Assembly: GCA_963575645.1 (NCBI GenBank) | Contig: OY754470.1 | Coordinates: 30,858,501-30,922,500 of the forward strand | Length of the DNA stretch: 64,000 nucleotides | Source: Xanthostigma xanthostigma | Taxonomy: Eukaryota > Arthropoda > Insecta > Raphidioptera > Raphidiidae | Reading direction: 5' to 3' | Part shown: one piece after another, positions 1-10,549 of the stretch | Layout of the letters: every line of letters starts with the position of its first letter | Numbering within the stretch: position 1 is the first letter of the stretch | Position numbers and translations under genes: made by a program | The notes under the pieces: model-generated | Told to the model about the DNA's origin: nothing | Seen by the model: the letters and a program-made list of their open reading frames with translations, nothing else | Databases searched by the model: none

Positions 1-957
1 AAACTGGTTCTTTTTATCGAACTTAACCCTTTTCCACATTTATGTTTTTGGTGGGATTCACCTTACAAAATCTATTTATATCAGTATTTGACTCCGCCTA
101 AATACTTCCCAAGGTCGCGAAAGTATTATCAATATATTGTTAAGCTCATCAGCCCTCACAAAGTCAGTAAGACTGACAGTATTTTGATATACTGCCAATA
201 TTAGTGATCATGTAAAGGGCGCATTACTGAAAAAATCTACAAAAATATTCATAAATATATCATAGAAAAATTTAAGTTTTTACTTTTTACATTCAGAATA
301 ACGGCGCCATCAACGATAAATAGATAATAAACGCTCAACAGCTGAGATCATCAGCATCTAGCCACCGATGTTATGCAATAGGCCTGCCTATTGTACAGTC
401 ACGTCTTGCGAAAGTGAAATAGCTACAAAATTTGAAATGTGATTTGAATTACTCATTTGTAGAATTGAATGAGTGCTTTTTTTTTAAACGAATACAATAG
501 AATATCGTTTATTTTTACCTTGATTTTCGTTAAATGCGTAATTTAAGACTAGACGCATTTCATTGTTTAAAATGTGTTCGTAAATCGGAATTACGATAAT
601 TAAAGTGATGAAAATATACTAACCCTACAATGCACCAATATGATTATGTGTTTTAATGTTTTAATTAATTAAATTAAAATTCTAGTTGCGTTTTTTTTTA
701 ATTTAAGTTCAATTTACAACACTTGATCAATACTAATAACCATTGATTAAAATATTTTAATCAATGCTAATACTAATCTACTGATTAATTTGGACAGAAA
801 GTATTGAAGCTGGTTATACGTTCATAAGGAATTAGTCACAGGCTACAGCTCAGGTCTATCAAATTTTAAATAAAATTTACAAAACCACTGCAAATTGAAG
901 AAGTATGAGCACGCTATCAATTTGAAAATAAAAAGACTTTATTCTTTTTATATGAAG
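1..957. other. AT-rich intergenic, no gene seen
   Basis: I see no convincing exon, RNA gene or complete repeat here. It is low-complexity AT-rich sequence, and its reading frames are short and unlike any family I know. Confidence 0.5.
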
Positions 958-1497
958 TTTACATACGTCTAAACAGATTCTGAAAATTTAAGGGGGGCTA
1001 ACCGATTATTTAAATAAATAATTGACTTCAAAAGTAAGCATTTTTAACCTCGGTCTTATGACAAAGCGACGGATCAGCGGCATGTTTTAATTATAATCTT
1101 CACCCAAATTTGTTGAAGACATTAATAAAGAAATTAAAAAAAAATAAAAAACAGTAGTGCCCAACTAGATTAAAGATCAGCTTTTTAGGGAAATTAGCTT
1201 GCGTTTATTATCTCTGAAACGAACTGGCAACACTGCAGACCAAATGCAAGCTAATTTTCCTAAAAGCTGACCTTTTTTATTAAATATCTTTAATCTAATC
1301 AGGCACTACAGTTTTTATTTTTTTAATTTCTTTATTAATGTCTTAACTTTAAATAAGATAGTTACTAAAACATATCGCCGATCCGTCGCTTTGCCATAAG
1401 ACTGAGGTGAAAAATGCTTACTTTTGAAGTCAATTATTTATTAAAATAATCGGTCAGCCCCCCTCAAATTTTCAGAATGTATTTAGACGTATTTAAA
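958..1497. repeat. Foldback (inverted-repeat) element, about 540 bp
   Basis: The stretch around 964-1085 is repeated in reverse complement around 1376-1494, including the blocks AAGCGACGGATC and AAAAGTAAGCAT. The interior again folds on itself: AAGATCAGCTTTTTAGG pairs with CCTAAAAGCTGACCTTTT. There is no coding potential. A piece of the same family recurs at 62928-63056. This suits a non-autonomous DNA transposon, but no target-site duplication could be fixed. Confidence 0.7.
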
Positions 1498-1515
1498 TTT
1501 CAGATAAAAAAAAAT

Positions 1516-1762
1516 TGCTTGTCTGTACAGTCGGTTTACGGACGATAGTTTTACGTGATAACGTATTCCGCTCGAATATCATATTTAATAATACATAACC
1601 TAAATTTTAGTAGCTGTCAAACTTGGGCCGATCGTGCTTCTCTATCGCTTATACTGCGCTCTCGCTTGCACGCACAGGGTCAGGCGGAACGTTACGGCGT
1701 TACATTTTTTCGTGCGTGCAGCTGGTGTTTCATCACTTTATAAGACGTTATCACGTCAAAAA
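1516..1762 (+). mobile_element. Non-autonomous element, family A (ACGTGATAACGT ends), copy 1
   Basis: The element begins near GTCTGTACAGTCGGTTTACG and ends in ACGTTATCACGTCAAAAA. The subterminal motifs ACGTGATAACGT and ACGTTATCACGT are reverse complements. The same sequence occurs at 35670-35917 (+), 17277-17474 (-) and, truncated, at 15607-15778 (-), so it is a dispersed family. It holds only spurious reading frames. The superfamily was not determined. Confidence 0.75.
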
Positions 1763-1946
1763 GAATCAAGTCTTTTTTCAAATTGATATTGTGCTTGTAC
1801 TTCCTTAAATATATGAATATTCGTTTTTTTTCTGTACCAGTGCATGATTTGATCTTATGATTCAATTTTAAGTGATCAATGTGTGTTGTAAACTTTTTTG
1901 AAATTGGTCATCTAGACAAAAATAAATCTTTAATTGCTATTACAAC

Positions 1947-2258
1947 CAGGAGCGGATGGGCTCGACTATTCCGGCCCCGTCATGAATACTATTTTGTATA
2001 TACAGATGGCCGGCGCTAATTTTTGCCGCTCTGTGTAAAATAAGCGTTTGACACCCCCTATTCGCACCCACAAAAAATTTCAGCTTACGATTGTTTGAGC
2101 TAATACAACAAAGACAAAAAAGCATTAATTTTACCTTAGAATTCTTATATCTATTAAAAAATAAAAATCCTTCTAGTAAACAAAAAAGATATAAACTAAA
2201 ATGCGGTCGGTCTATCGGGAATACTCCCAAAATCCCAGTAGGCCCATCCGCCCCCCTG
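1947..2258. mobile_element. hAT-type MITE
   Basis: The left end reads CAGGAGCGGATGGGC and the right end GCCCATCCGCCCCCCTG, an imperfect terminal inverted repeat beginning CAGG. The flanking 8-mers, ATTACAAC and ACTGGAAC, agree at five of eight positions, as expected for an old 8 bp duplication. The ends resemble those of the elements at 46076 and 59016 (CAG-GGCGGAT). A minus-strand frame of 118 codons across it is incidental. Confidence 0.55.
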
Positions 2259-2436
2259 ACTGGAACATATCTAAAATATATATTGAAACTAACCATAAAA
2301 AAGAAACAAATAGAACAATCGTAAATGCAGCTTTTGATTTTTGTATTATCATTTATACAGTATTTTTATGCACAGTAGCCAAATTGATAACATCGTAATT
2401 ACCTGCATTAAAAAGAAATAATAAAAATCAAAAAGT

Positions 2437-4782
2437 TCATGAAACAGGTGCAGGTTCAAATTGACAAACGACTGAAAATTTTTTTCCACCAAGGCGATTT
2501 GCCAACCATTCGTTTTTTATGACGGCAAGTTTCAAACAATCAACTGACAGACGTGCATTTAAATTAGTGTGTAGTGCACGTCCCATTCCCTCTAATATAA
2601 CGAGATCAGCATCTGACATTGCTTCGCACAAATCTAAAACAAATTTATAGTAACACATCAAAAGAAAGTAGTTATTCTGAAATGAATTATTAGTAATTTA
2701 CATCGACTACTCATTAAGGTCGAGTCTTATATTATGGATATAATTGACTTATACTACTGGACGTGCCCTAGCATAGATCGTTGTAGTTTTTTTTTTGGAT
2801 TCACATTTGTGAGGACGATAGAGTATGGTTATGGCTCATCTCTATTCTTTTCTAAACAAGTTTAAGATACTATTTTGAGAAAAGTAAGAGCAGCAGCATT
2901 TCTTCTATCTTGTTTCGAAGGTACACTTTTTACACTGCTAGGGCAAGTCCAGTAAGTATATAAGTCGATGCGGTATATGGTACAGTTTAAAGAACTAAAT
3001 GTTATATTATATATCCAGTGTTCAAATTGTTGGTAACTCTTAAAATTTTGGACAACAGATTTTTTAATAAAAAATAAATACAATAAAAAAACTTGTACAA
3101 AAAATTGTTGCCTGCGTAATAATATTACTCTTGAAATGTTTGAAATTATATATTCGGTCCTAAATTTAAGAATCTGTCGAGGTGACTGATTTGAAAAATT
3201 ATAGATATACACTAAAACATTTTGAAATACTTAAAATGGAAAAAAATGATATCACTATGAATGAAAGCACACAAAAGAAATTTATGACCGATTTTTACAA
3301 ATACAAATAATTATCTATCATAGAAGAATAACAGGATCCAATAATCGTATTAAATTAGGAGTGCATCTGAGGACTCTCGTATTATGGTCGTTGCATAGTA
3401 GCACTGTCATGCCACAAATTTGCGAAGGAAAGGTACCTCGCGTGCTGACAGTTATCAACTTGTATTTATTAAATAGCTCACAAATCATAATGGAAATAGT
3501 TTACAAAGAGAGTTTGCGGTATTATTTCAACATTTATCTCTATCGCCTAAAGTGGAATTTCACGTTAATTTTTAAAAAAATCATATATCGGGGATTTATT
3601 CAATTCATTTATTATCTGGGCGAGCAATGTTTACAATCAGCCAAACCAAGTATTTGGTAGGGTATTAAGTAATAACCTAGTCCTCGATGCACTCCATCTA
3701 AAAAAAACATTAATTTTTTACCGTCATGTAAGTTTCTCAAATCTAAGCAAGGTCCCGACTGTCCTGATTCGTAACATTTAATCTTTTGTGTAGTGATTGC
3801 ATTACGTATAATTGGACATAAATCAGCTGCCGCGGCGATGGATGATATTAATTCACCGTACGTAACGTCATTTAAAGCGGGTGCCGTATTTGCACACAGC
3901 AGTACTTCCGTGCCTTGTCTCGCTAGTTCACGAGCAACCGGTACCACGCCGAGAATGAAATCTATGCCGGCATTGTCGACGAATATTACAGCACATTTAT
4001 GTTTATCACCCTGCGTGAAACGTTATGAAAGGCAAAGTTATTACTGATCACTGATATGTCTGAAATGTACTTCTCCAAAAATGATTATATAGTAATCTGA
4101 TACTTACCTCAAGTCTTTGCAGCCAATTATCTAAATCATCGATTAACCATGGTCTTGGTTGTATCCTATCCAATGCTTGTTTTAAACCAAAATTTTGAGG
4201 TTTTTCTAATATATCAGTTACGGCTTTTGCTCCCCAATCAAACATATTGCCCGCTAACATTCCTCTACATAATGTTGTCCATCTATCACGCCGAGACTCT
4301 AAAGAATCTATTTCTTTTAAGCGTTCAGGTAACTTCTGTAGGGCAGTATTTGTTTCCATTTGTTTTTGTAAACTCCAAACATCGGTGAAACCGTTTTCTC
4401 GTAAATAACGTTCATTTAACTCTAATAAAACGCGTACGCTTAAGGGTTCTGGACCCAAAATTCTAAAACATACAATTATGTTGTTTCTGCTTTTTTAATC
4501 AAAGCAAATAAAAAATAAAGACAATTTAACTTACAACGGATCGTTTCGGAGCGTATTCAAAACTTTCAAATATCTAGTACAACATTCCTCTGCCCTCGAT
4601 TTCGCTGTCGGATCTCCAGGTAATAATGATTCCACTTTATCTACAAATCGTAGAACTACGTCTTCAATACACTTTAACCAATATTTTCTGGCTTCCAAAT
4701 CAGTCGTTAAATTTATACTATCAGGTACATAATTTGAATCTTTATATAAAAGTGGGCAAGCACAACCATTATTTCTATCCAT
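2437..4782 (-). CDS. PANK4: 4'-phosphopantetheine phosphatase (PANK4-type DUF89 protein)
   Basis: Four coding exons, read on the minus strand: 4535-4782, 4108-4462, 3722-4010 and 2437-2633. All have GT-AG borders, and the phases join into 362 residues ending in TGA. The protein corresponds to the C-terminal DUF89 half of vertebrate PANK4, with no pantothenate-kinase half, as in the stand-alone insect proteins. Family motifs are visible: VDNAGID at residues 212-218, [11 protein letters not shown] at 240-250 and [10 protein letters not shown] at 312-321. The Asp213/Asn214 and Asp249 positions match the metal-binding residues of the family. The family is known to remove phosphate from 4'-phosphopantetheine and its damaged forms, limiting bad intermediates in CoA synthesis. 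The start chosen is the only Met giving the full N-terminal helix region. The third intron (2634-3721) carries a small inverted-repeat element. The next minus-strand gene upstream is RpLP0, 4 kb away. Confidence 0.92.
2747..2966. repeat. Small inverted-repeat element in an intron
   Basis: Arms of about 27 bp with the core CTGGAC-TGCCCTAGCA (left, from about 2757) and TGCTAGGGCAAGTCCAG (right, from about 2937) face each other inside the last intron of the PANK4-type gene. It is probably a MITE. No duplication of the target is obvious. Confidence 0.5.
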
Positions 4783-5435
4783 TTCTTTGAAACTCTAACC
4801 TTATCATAGGATTAAACGATTACGAAAATATTTATGGAAATTCACTACCGTTACCAAAACATGTGATAATTACATGAAAAATAATATTTGTTTAATGTAA
4901 ACAATAATTAATGACATCAAATATTATTTAAATGTCAGGAAGCAATCTTGAAGGTTAGACGTTTTAAGACAAAAATTCCAACCACAAAATCCCAACCGCT
5001 GAAATCAGAGACGCTGAAATGTTATAAAAAAGAAAGAGAAAAACTATAAGCATTATTTAGATAAAGATAAAACAACTGGTATCAAAATAATTATTAGTAA
5101 TTTTTTAAGGCCATCCTGAATATCACAAATATATACCCGCACAAGAAGCCCTAACGGCGTTTCAACAATTGCCAACAATCTGAGCCGTTCTCAAGCCCCT
5201 ATAAATTAATATTTGAATTATCACTGATAGTTAAAAATATTTAGCTCAAGAACTCAGTGCTCTCATTATATGATTATTTTAATTTCTTCAAACTGAACGT
5301 TTTTTTTGATAAAATTCGATCTATCACACAGGTTTTTTGGTAATTTCTATAAATTTCGGCCATTTTATCAACGGTATGTTTCAAAGGGAAATCAGTTCCG
5401 AAACGTTGGTTCGTCTAAAAAATTGTATAATAAAA
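4783..5435. other. Upstream region of the PANK4-type gene
   Basis: The promoter of the minus-strand phosphatase gene must lie at the start of this stretch. I see no TATA box or other motif I would commit to, no other gene and no clear repeat. Confidence 0.4.
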
Positions 5436-6865
5436 CCGGTCAAGTGCGAGTCGGACTCGCACACGAAGGGTTCCGTACACTATGTACTTTTTAAATACTT
5501 TTGTAAAAGAAACAAGAGAGGCGCTATAACAATATGTAACCAGTGGGAGTATGCAAGTAGTTCAAGAATTTCAAGGCGTGAAATTTTACATAATTCACCC
5601 CGGCGTTTTTATATTATAAACACTTTTTTTACAAAAATTTCTTGTAGAATAAAATAATATAAGGTTTTGATAAATATACCATTATATCAAATAACAACGT
5701 TATGGCAAATATCTCTGTTGCGCATGCGCCGATTTCCCCAAAAAAAAAAAAAAATACAAAACTTTAGAATATTAAACCATTATGAAACGTATACCATTAT
5801 TATATAAAAACAATGTTATAGCACATATCTCTTCTGCGCATGCGCCGCCTTTCCCCCTAAAACTTTTTACAAAACTTTCTTTTAAAATAGAATAATAAAC
5901 CATTATGAAATATATACTATTATTATATAAAACAACGTTAGTGCATATATTTCTTTTGCGCATGCGCCAATTTTTCCCAAAAAAATTACAAAACTTTTGT
6001 AAACATAGATAGAATAATAAACCGTAATGAAAAGTATACCGTTATTATATAAAAAACAGCCTTATAGTATATATTTCTTCTACGCATGCGCCGATTTTTT
6101 TCAAAAATTTATTTTACAAAACTCCTGTAAAACAAAATAATACGCCTTTATGAAAAGTATACTATTATCTTATAAAAACAACATTATAATATATATTTCT
6201 TTTGCGCTTGCGCCGACGTCTCTGAAAAACAATAGGCCTCTTCATATTTGCATATCAAACATCCTCCCAAAATTTGGTTTCATTCCGCTCATCCATGGTG
6301 TTGGAATGGTAAAAAATGTAAAAAATGACGTTTGCATCTGTCAAAGCAATATGTTCTAATAATTAAAATTAGTTATTCAAATCGTTAACTCAGAAGGCGT
6401 TGCCTTTCACAAAATACTAATGTCAAAAGACTGACTAATATTTGAAATGACATTCGTTTTTGAACAAATGCAATCTTTTTTTTTAAGACAAAACATACGC
6501 AATATTTAAATTCCCATAGTACACTATGCAACAAACGAAGACAGACGATCTCCGTGTATGCTATGGATTAGACAAAATTGAATTTATACATTATATTTCT
6601 ATATAAAGCTGTACAAAAAAAGTGTTTCGACGAATTCTGTTATACAAAATCTATGTAAAATTTTCTCCTCTTTCGTTTAAGACAGGTCTCGAAACGATCT
6701 GATTTAAATTGAGCGAATTATAAGCAAAAAACTTAGTTTGCTCCTCTTTTGGGAGTTTTGGGGGGTTTTTAATTATTTGTTGTTCTAGCGGCAATAGAAA
6801 TACACACTCTGTGAAAATTTCAACTCTCTACCTATTACGGTTCTTGAGATACAGCCCGCTGACAG

Positions 6866-6900
<35 letters not shown>

Positions 6901-6957
6901 GACAGCGGAGGCTTAGTAATAGGGTCCCGTTTGAGCACCCTTCGGGTACGGAACCCT
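5436..6957 (+). mobile_element. Retroposon-like repeat (GTGCGAGTCGGACTCGC type)
   Basis: The left end holds GTGCGAGTCGGACTCGCACA followed by GGGTTCCGTAC. The right end holds GGGTACGGAACCCTAAAAA after a GACA-rich tract. Both blocks are signatures of a repeat common in arthropod genomes. There is no intact reading frame, so this is a non-coding or gutted copy, expanded by the tandem array at 5640-6225. A diverged piece of the left end recurs near 55565. Confidence 0.6.
5640..6225. repeat. Tandem repeat, about five units of about 120 bp, each with GCGCATGCGCC
   Basis: Units of roughly 119-123 bp each contain a variant of AATAATAAACCATTATGAAA, then ATATATTTCTTTTGCG, then the GCGCATGCGCC core (near 5722, 5840, 5960, 6083 and 6205, the last one mutated). 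The units differ by many substitutions, so the array is old. A single inverted unit lies at 58912-59015. Confidence 0.75.
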
Positions 6958-7117
6958 AAAAATACACACTCTGTGAAAATTTCAACTCTCTACCTATTAC
7001 GGTTCTTGAGATACAGCCCGCTGACAGACAGACGGACAGACAGACAGACAGACGGACAGCGGAGGCTTAGTAATAGGGTCCCGTTTGAGCACCCTTCGGG
7101 TACGGAACCCTAAAAAC
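6799..7117 (+). repeat. Tandem duplication of about 158 bp
   Basis: The block from AAATACACACTCTGTGAAAA to GGTACGGAACCCTAAAAA occurs twice in a row (6799-6957 and 6958-7117). The copies are nearly identical, differing mainly in the number of CAGA units. It is the 3' end of the retroposon-like repeat, duplicated recently. Confidence 0.85.
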
Positions 7118-7998
7118 TTGCGTATACCAGATAGAATTTTACCTTTTTTTTCGTAATTTAGATTATTTCATATTTTTAAAACGGCCCCACTTTCGTTCTG
7201 GTGCGAATCAAACTTTTAATAAAGCACACTAAAAATAAAATAGGTAAAATAGTGGATTTAAAGCTTAAAAATAGTTATGGGTCATCAATCTGGGCCTTTG
7301 ACCAGACTAAAATAAAATCGAAAACTTTCTTTTGTTGCAATTTGGAAATCATAATTATCTGGCTTTCGACTATCCTCTTGGACCTTAATATTACTAAATG
7401 CGACCAGCGACTTATTTTAGTCTGATAAAAGCCTTAAATTGGTGACGTAATTTTTAATATTCCAAAACAAAAGAAATGGGTAAAATCAGTATGAAACGAG
7501 GCAAACATAATATAAACCCATGCTTTCTTTTAATACAGACACTCGAACAAAAGGCCACCCGCGTCTCCTGTTCAATATTGGTTATTCGCTGAATATCAAA
7601 TATCAAACTCGCCGAATATCAAACAAAAAATTTGAACACAAATCCTCGATTTAAAACAAGAATTTTCAGTACACCGGTGGTAACTGAAACAGCTCGGTCG
7701 TTTCTTTGTGCTGCTCTTGATGAAGCCGAAGAAGTTGTTGAAAGACCGACAAGACAGCTAGAAGACACTGGACCAGTAAAGGAATTTGCCAAGTATGCCA
7801 ACTATTGAAGAAGCGGAAATGGAAGAACCAATTTCAATATTTTCGGATTCGTTTCTTTACATTTATTATAAATAAGCGTTTTTTTTTACTGTTCTGAAAT
7901 TTATAAGCTTTAATTGTTCTATCTAAGCAACAGGATATTCAGAAAATAAGAATGAAGTTGATACAAATCTTAAACGACCCAATCTCTTTACTACTGCT
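7118..7998. other. Intergenic, no gene assigned
   Basis: No host exon is recognised. Around 7665-7805 a short plus-strand frame may belong to the decayed hAT transposon whose C-terminal piece follows, but it carries no motif I can name. Confidence 0.35.
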
Positions 7999-8211
7999 GA
8001 TCCATTAGCTTTCTGGCGTGAAGATATATATTACTTCCCCAAGCTGAAAAGACTGGCCCAGAAATAATTTTCAATAAAACTGTCTACTGTCGCCTCAGAA
8101 AAACTATTTTCGACAGCTGGGAATGTACAAACAGAAAAAAGAAATCGCCTATCGCCTACGAATTTACAAATGGGCTTGTTGAACAAAAATTTGTCAAGAA
8201 TAAATTTTAAT
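7999..8211 (+). pseudogene. hAT transposase C-terminal fragment (dimerisation region)
   Basis: The frame from 7999 reads DPLAFWREDIYYFPKL, then VASEKLFSTAGNVQTEKRN, then LSPTNLQMGLLNKN. This is the pattern of the hAT transposase C-terminal region (DPL-FW, P-L, S-E--FS-AG, R--L-P--L, L--N). One in-frame stop interrupts it, and nothing upstream supplies the catalytic part, so it is a dead fragment of a cut-and-paste transposon. Confidence 0.75.
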
Positions 8212-8680
8212 TATTAAATCTTTTATTAAAAAAAGAACAGTGGTGTATATTTATTACCTCGTTGAATTATTCGTATTCACCGAATAGCAGGTTTGACATT
8301 CCTATTAATTACAGTAGTATTCCTTGCATCACTAGTTGTTAGCACATTACATTTTGATTTTTACTACCCAAATTTCATTCACTGAGTAAAATAACTAGCG
8401 TTTAAACGAGAAAAGTGGCCTGTCGCTGCGAGTAAATCAAACAGCGTATAACGTTGAACAAGTGTGGTAGCAGCTTGTAAATTAACGAGCGAATAGCTGG
8501 TAAACGCGCCTTGCTTAATGGAGATTTTGATCTGTGTTACTGCCAAGTTATATACCGAGATTTTTCAGTGCTGGTTAACAAACTACTACAGTGCTACTTT
8601 CTGAATATTAATGTGAACATAGAAAAAGTATATAAACATCCACTTTTACGTAAAAATAAATAAAATGCTCTGTGTTACAA
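8212..8680. other. Intergenic, no feature recognised
   Basis: I see nothing gene-like. Its right edge meets the 3' end of RpLP0. Confidence 0.4.
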
Positions 8681-8685
8681 TGTGT

Positions 8686-8691
8686 TTTATT
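8686..8691 (-). terminator. Poly(A) signal of RpLP0
   Basis: AATAAA on the minus strand lies about 47 nt beyond the RpLP0 stop codon, implying a very short 3' UTR, usual for ribosomal protein genes. Confidence 0.65.
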
Positions 8692-8737
8692 TGACGGTCT
8701 GGCTCAACAAATACAACAAATAATGTGTATATTTATT

Positions 8738-10011
8738 TTAATCAAACAGTCCGAAACCCATATCTTCATCTTCGGATTCACTCTCCTCTTTTTTCTCTTC
8801 CTTCTTGGCTTCCGCAGCTGGAGCAGCGGCTCCTGACGTTGGCGCTGCAGAAGTTGCAGCACTTGCGAACTTGCTTGGATCCTGAGAAAAAAGAAAATAA
8901 GCATTTAGTAATTAGCATACAAAATAAATGACCACTTCTCATAAGCAGAAAATAAAAGTTTGTTCACCTTGATAAACTCTTTAATGGTGGCAGCTTCTTT
9001 GAATTCGACTTCAGTCGCAGCAGCAATAGCCAAAAGTTTTTTGAATCCATTAGCAATGCTGTGCGGTGCGGAAGCAATTGTGGGATATCCTATAGACAAG
9101 CATACTGAAGCCACGTTTGCTACTCCAGCTTGGAATTTAGCACGAAGATCTTCTGGTTTAATGTCCAAAATTTCCGGAGCAAAAATTGTGCCTGAATCGT
9201 AAACTTGTTCCACAAGCAAACCATATGAAAACGGCGAAATATTCAACATATTCAAAAGAGTAGCTTCCGAAGCACCAACTTTGTCACCAGGCTTCAAAAT
9301 GTGGACATCATTGATAATTTCAATAGTACCCTTGGAAATTTTTGTCGGTATGGACAAAGCCTGGAAGAAAGATGTTTTTTCTGGACCAAGGCCAGTATTT
9401 TGAGCCGGAATGATAACGGACAAAGGTGCAATAGCACCAGCACGTGCGGGAGCACGGACTTTGTTTTCAAGAAGTTTATCTCGTACTTCAACAAGATCGC
9501 CACGTGTGAATACAAATCCAACGTTTCCTTTGATGTGGGGAAGGAGTTTCTCCAAAGATGCATTTCTTTCGATGTGACCTTTGATGGCTTTACGCATCAT
9601 CGTGTTTTTTCCCATCAATACAACAGCTGTCCCACGAAGGGACATGCGGATCTGCTGCATTTGTTTTGAGCCGACATTGTCCGCGCCCACAATAAAACAC
9701 TTTGGGTAGTCGTCAAGTAATTGCTGAAAAAATGAACATACAATTGATGTACACATTTATTTTGCCAACTGACTCGCGAAACCTAAGATTGGTTTGTATC
9801 AGACAACCGACATGGTATTTTTCAACAGTGAATCACCGCCGCATTAGTGGGTTCAGCTATTTCTAGCTCTAATGCTTAACGGGGTCTACAGACATTGTCA
9901 TTATTTTTCATCACAAAACATTAAATGTTCATATTTTTACTAAATCTATTTACTTACAATTAGTTTCAGGAAATAGTTACTTTTCCAAGTCTCTTTGTTC
10001 TCCCTACCCAT
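8738..10011 (-). CDS. RpLP0: Large ribosomal subunit stalk protein P0 (uL10)
   Basis: Three coding exons on the minus strand: 9958-10011 ([18 protein letters not shown]), 8968-9723 and 8738-8881. All borders are GT-AG and all junctions fall between codons. The product is 317 residues, the normal length for insects. P0 anchors the P1/P2 stalk to 28S rRNA at the GTPase centre. The N-terminal L10 domain is intact, and the protein ends in the acidic tail [12 protein letters not shown] shared by P0/P1/P2, which recruits elongation factors. A non-coding 5' exon is likely: GTAAG at 10211-10215 follows a CTCTAAG exon end, and an acceptor sits at 10049-10052, giving a 167 nt 5' UTR intron at 10049-10215. 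DSCC1 starts about 540 bp away on the other strand. The first coding intron (9724-9957) contains a strong hairpin, described separately. Confidence 0.98.
9795..9918 (-). ncRNA. Candidate structured intronic RNA (possible snoRNA)
   Basis: Within the 234 nt intron of RpLP0, positions 9841-9875 (minus strand) form a hairpin. An outer stem GCATTAG/CTAATGC encloses an inner stem AGCTA/TAGCT capped by a GAAA tetraloop. Upstream is GTGATGA (9908-9914), a match to box C. Downstream is TCTGA (9799-9803 region), a match to box D. An internal CTGA and GGTGATT could be D' and C'. Ribosomal protein introns commonly host snoRNAs. The boxes are short, the terminal stem is weak and I found no clear rRNA target, so this is only a candidate. 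Confidence 0.3.
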
Positions 10012-10215
10012 CTTGATGTTAAGCAGGGACTCGTAATGAATTTAAGAACTGGAATAAAAAAGCATGTTGGTTAAATTTTAAAATTGATAAAAATTATCTA
10101 AAGAAAATATTCATTAAATGAAATTTTACAGGCATACTAGAATCGTCAAAATAATAAATAATGCGGAATAATATTCCGATTTCACATAAAAAATAAGATA
10201 AATTTAACACCTTAC

Positions 10216-10549
10216 CTTAGAGACAACTGGGCACAATAATACGCTTTCTGCTACTACAGTCTACATGAACAAGGTGCTTCCGGAAAACAGTCACTAGTTT
10301 GAGTTTTTGTTGATTTGTACCACACACTGAAAACGAAAAGTTTCTAACATTAGGTGACTTTAGTCAGAGAACATACACTTTAGTTATAGCTCTATAGTCA
10401 AAGCATGTCGACGATACCTCCTATAATTAAAAAGTGCGGCAAATAATTTGACAATACTTGTCAAATGACATTACTTTTGACGTGTATTCATTCTTGGCAA
10501 ATATCTTTCCAAATTTTGACATTTTAATTGGTGATAAAATATTTTAAAT
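10216..10549. promoter_or_regulatory. Shared RpLP0/DSCC1 divergent promoter region
   Basis: The inferred 5' UTR exon of RpLP0 (beginning at 10216 on the minus strand) and the DSCC1 start codon (10550) are only about 330 bp apart and diverge. The two promoters must lie between them. I see no clear TATA box. No transcription start can be fixed from the sequence alone. Confidence 0.55.

Noticed and set aside
1940-2296. 118-codon minus-strand frame
   Set aside because: It spans a hAT-type MITE and its flanks, has no domain and lies in non-coding repeat.
9849-9872. Match of the RpLP0 intron hairpin to the loop of engineered CRISPR guide RNA scaffolds
   Set aside because: The likeness covers only about 17 bases around a short stem with a GAAA tetraloop, and the flanks differ. 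It is a chance similarity; there is no CRISPR array or Cas gene here.
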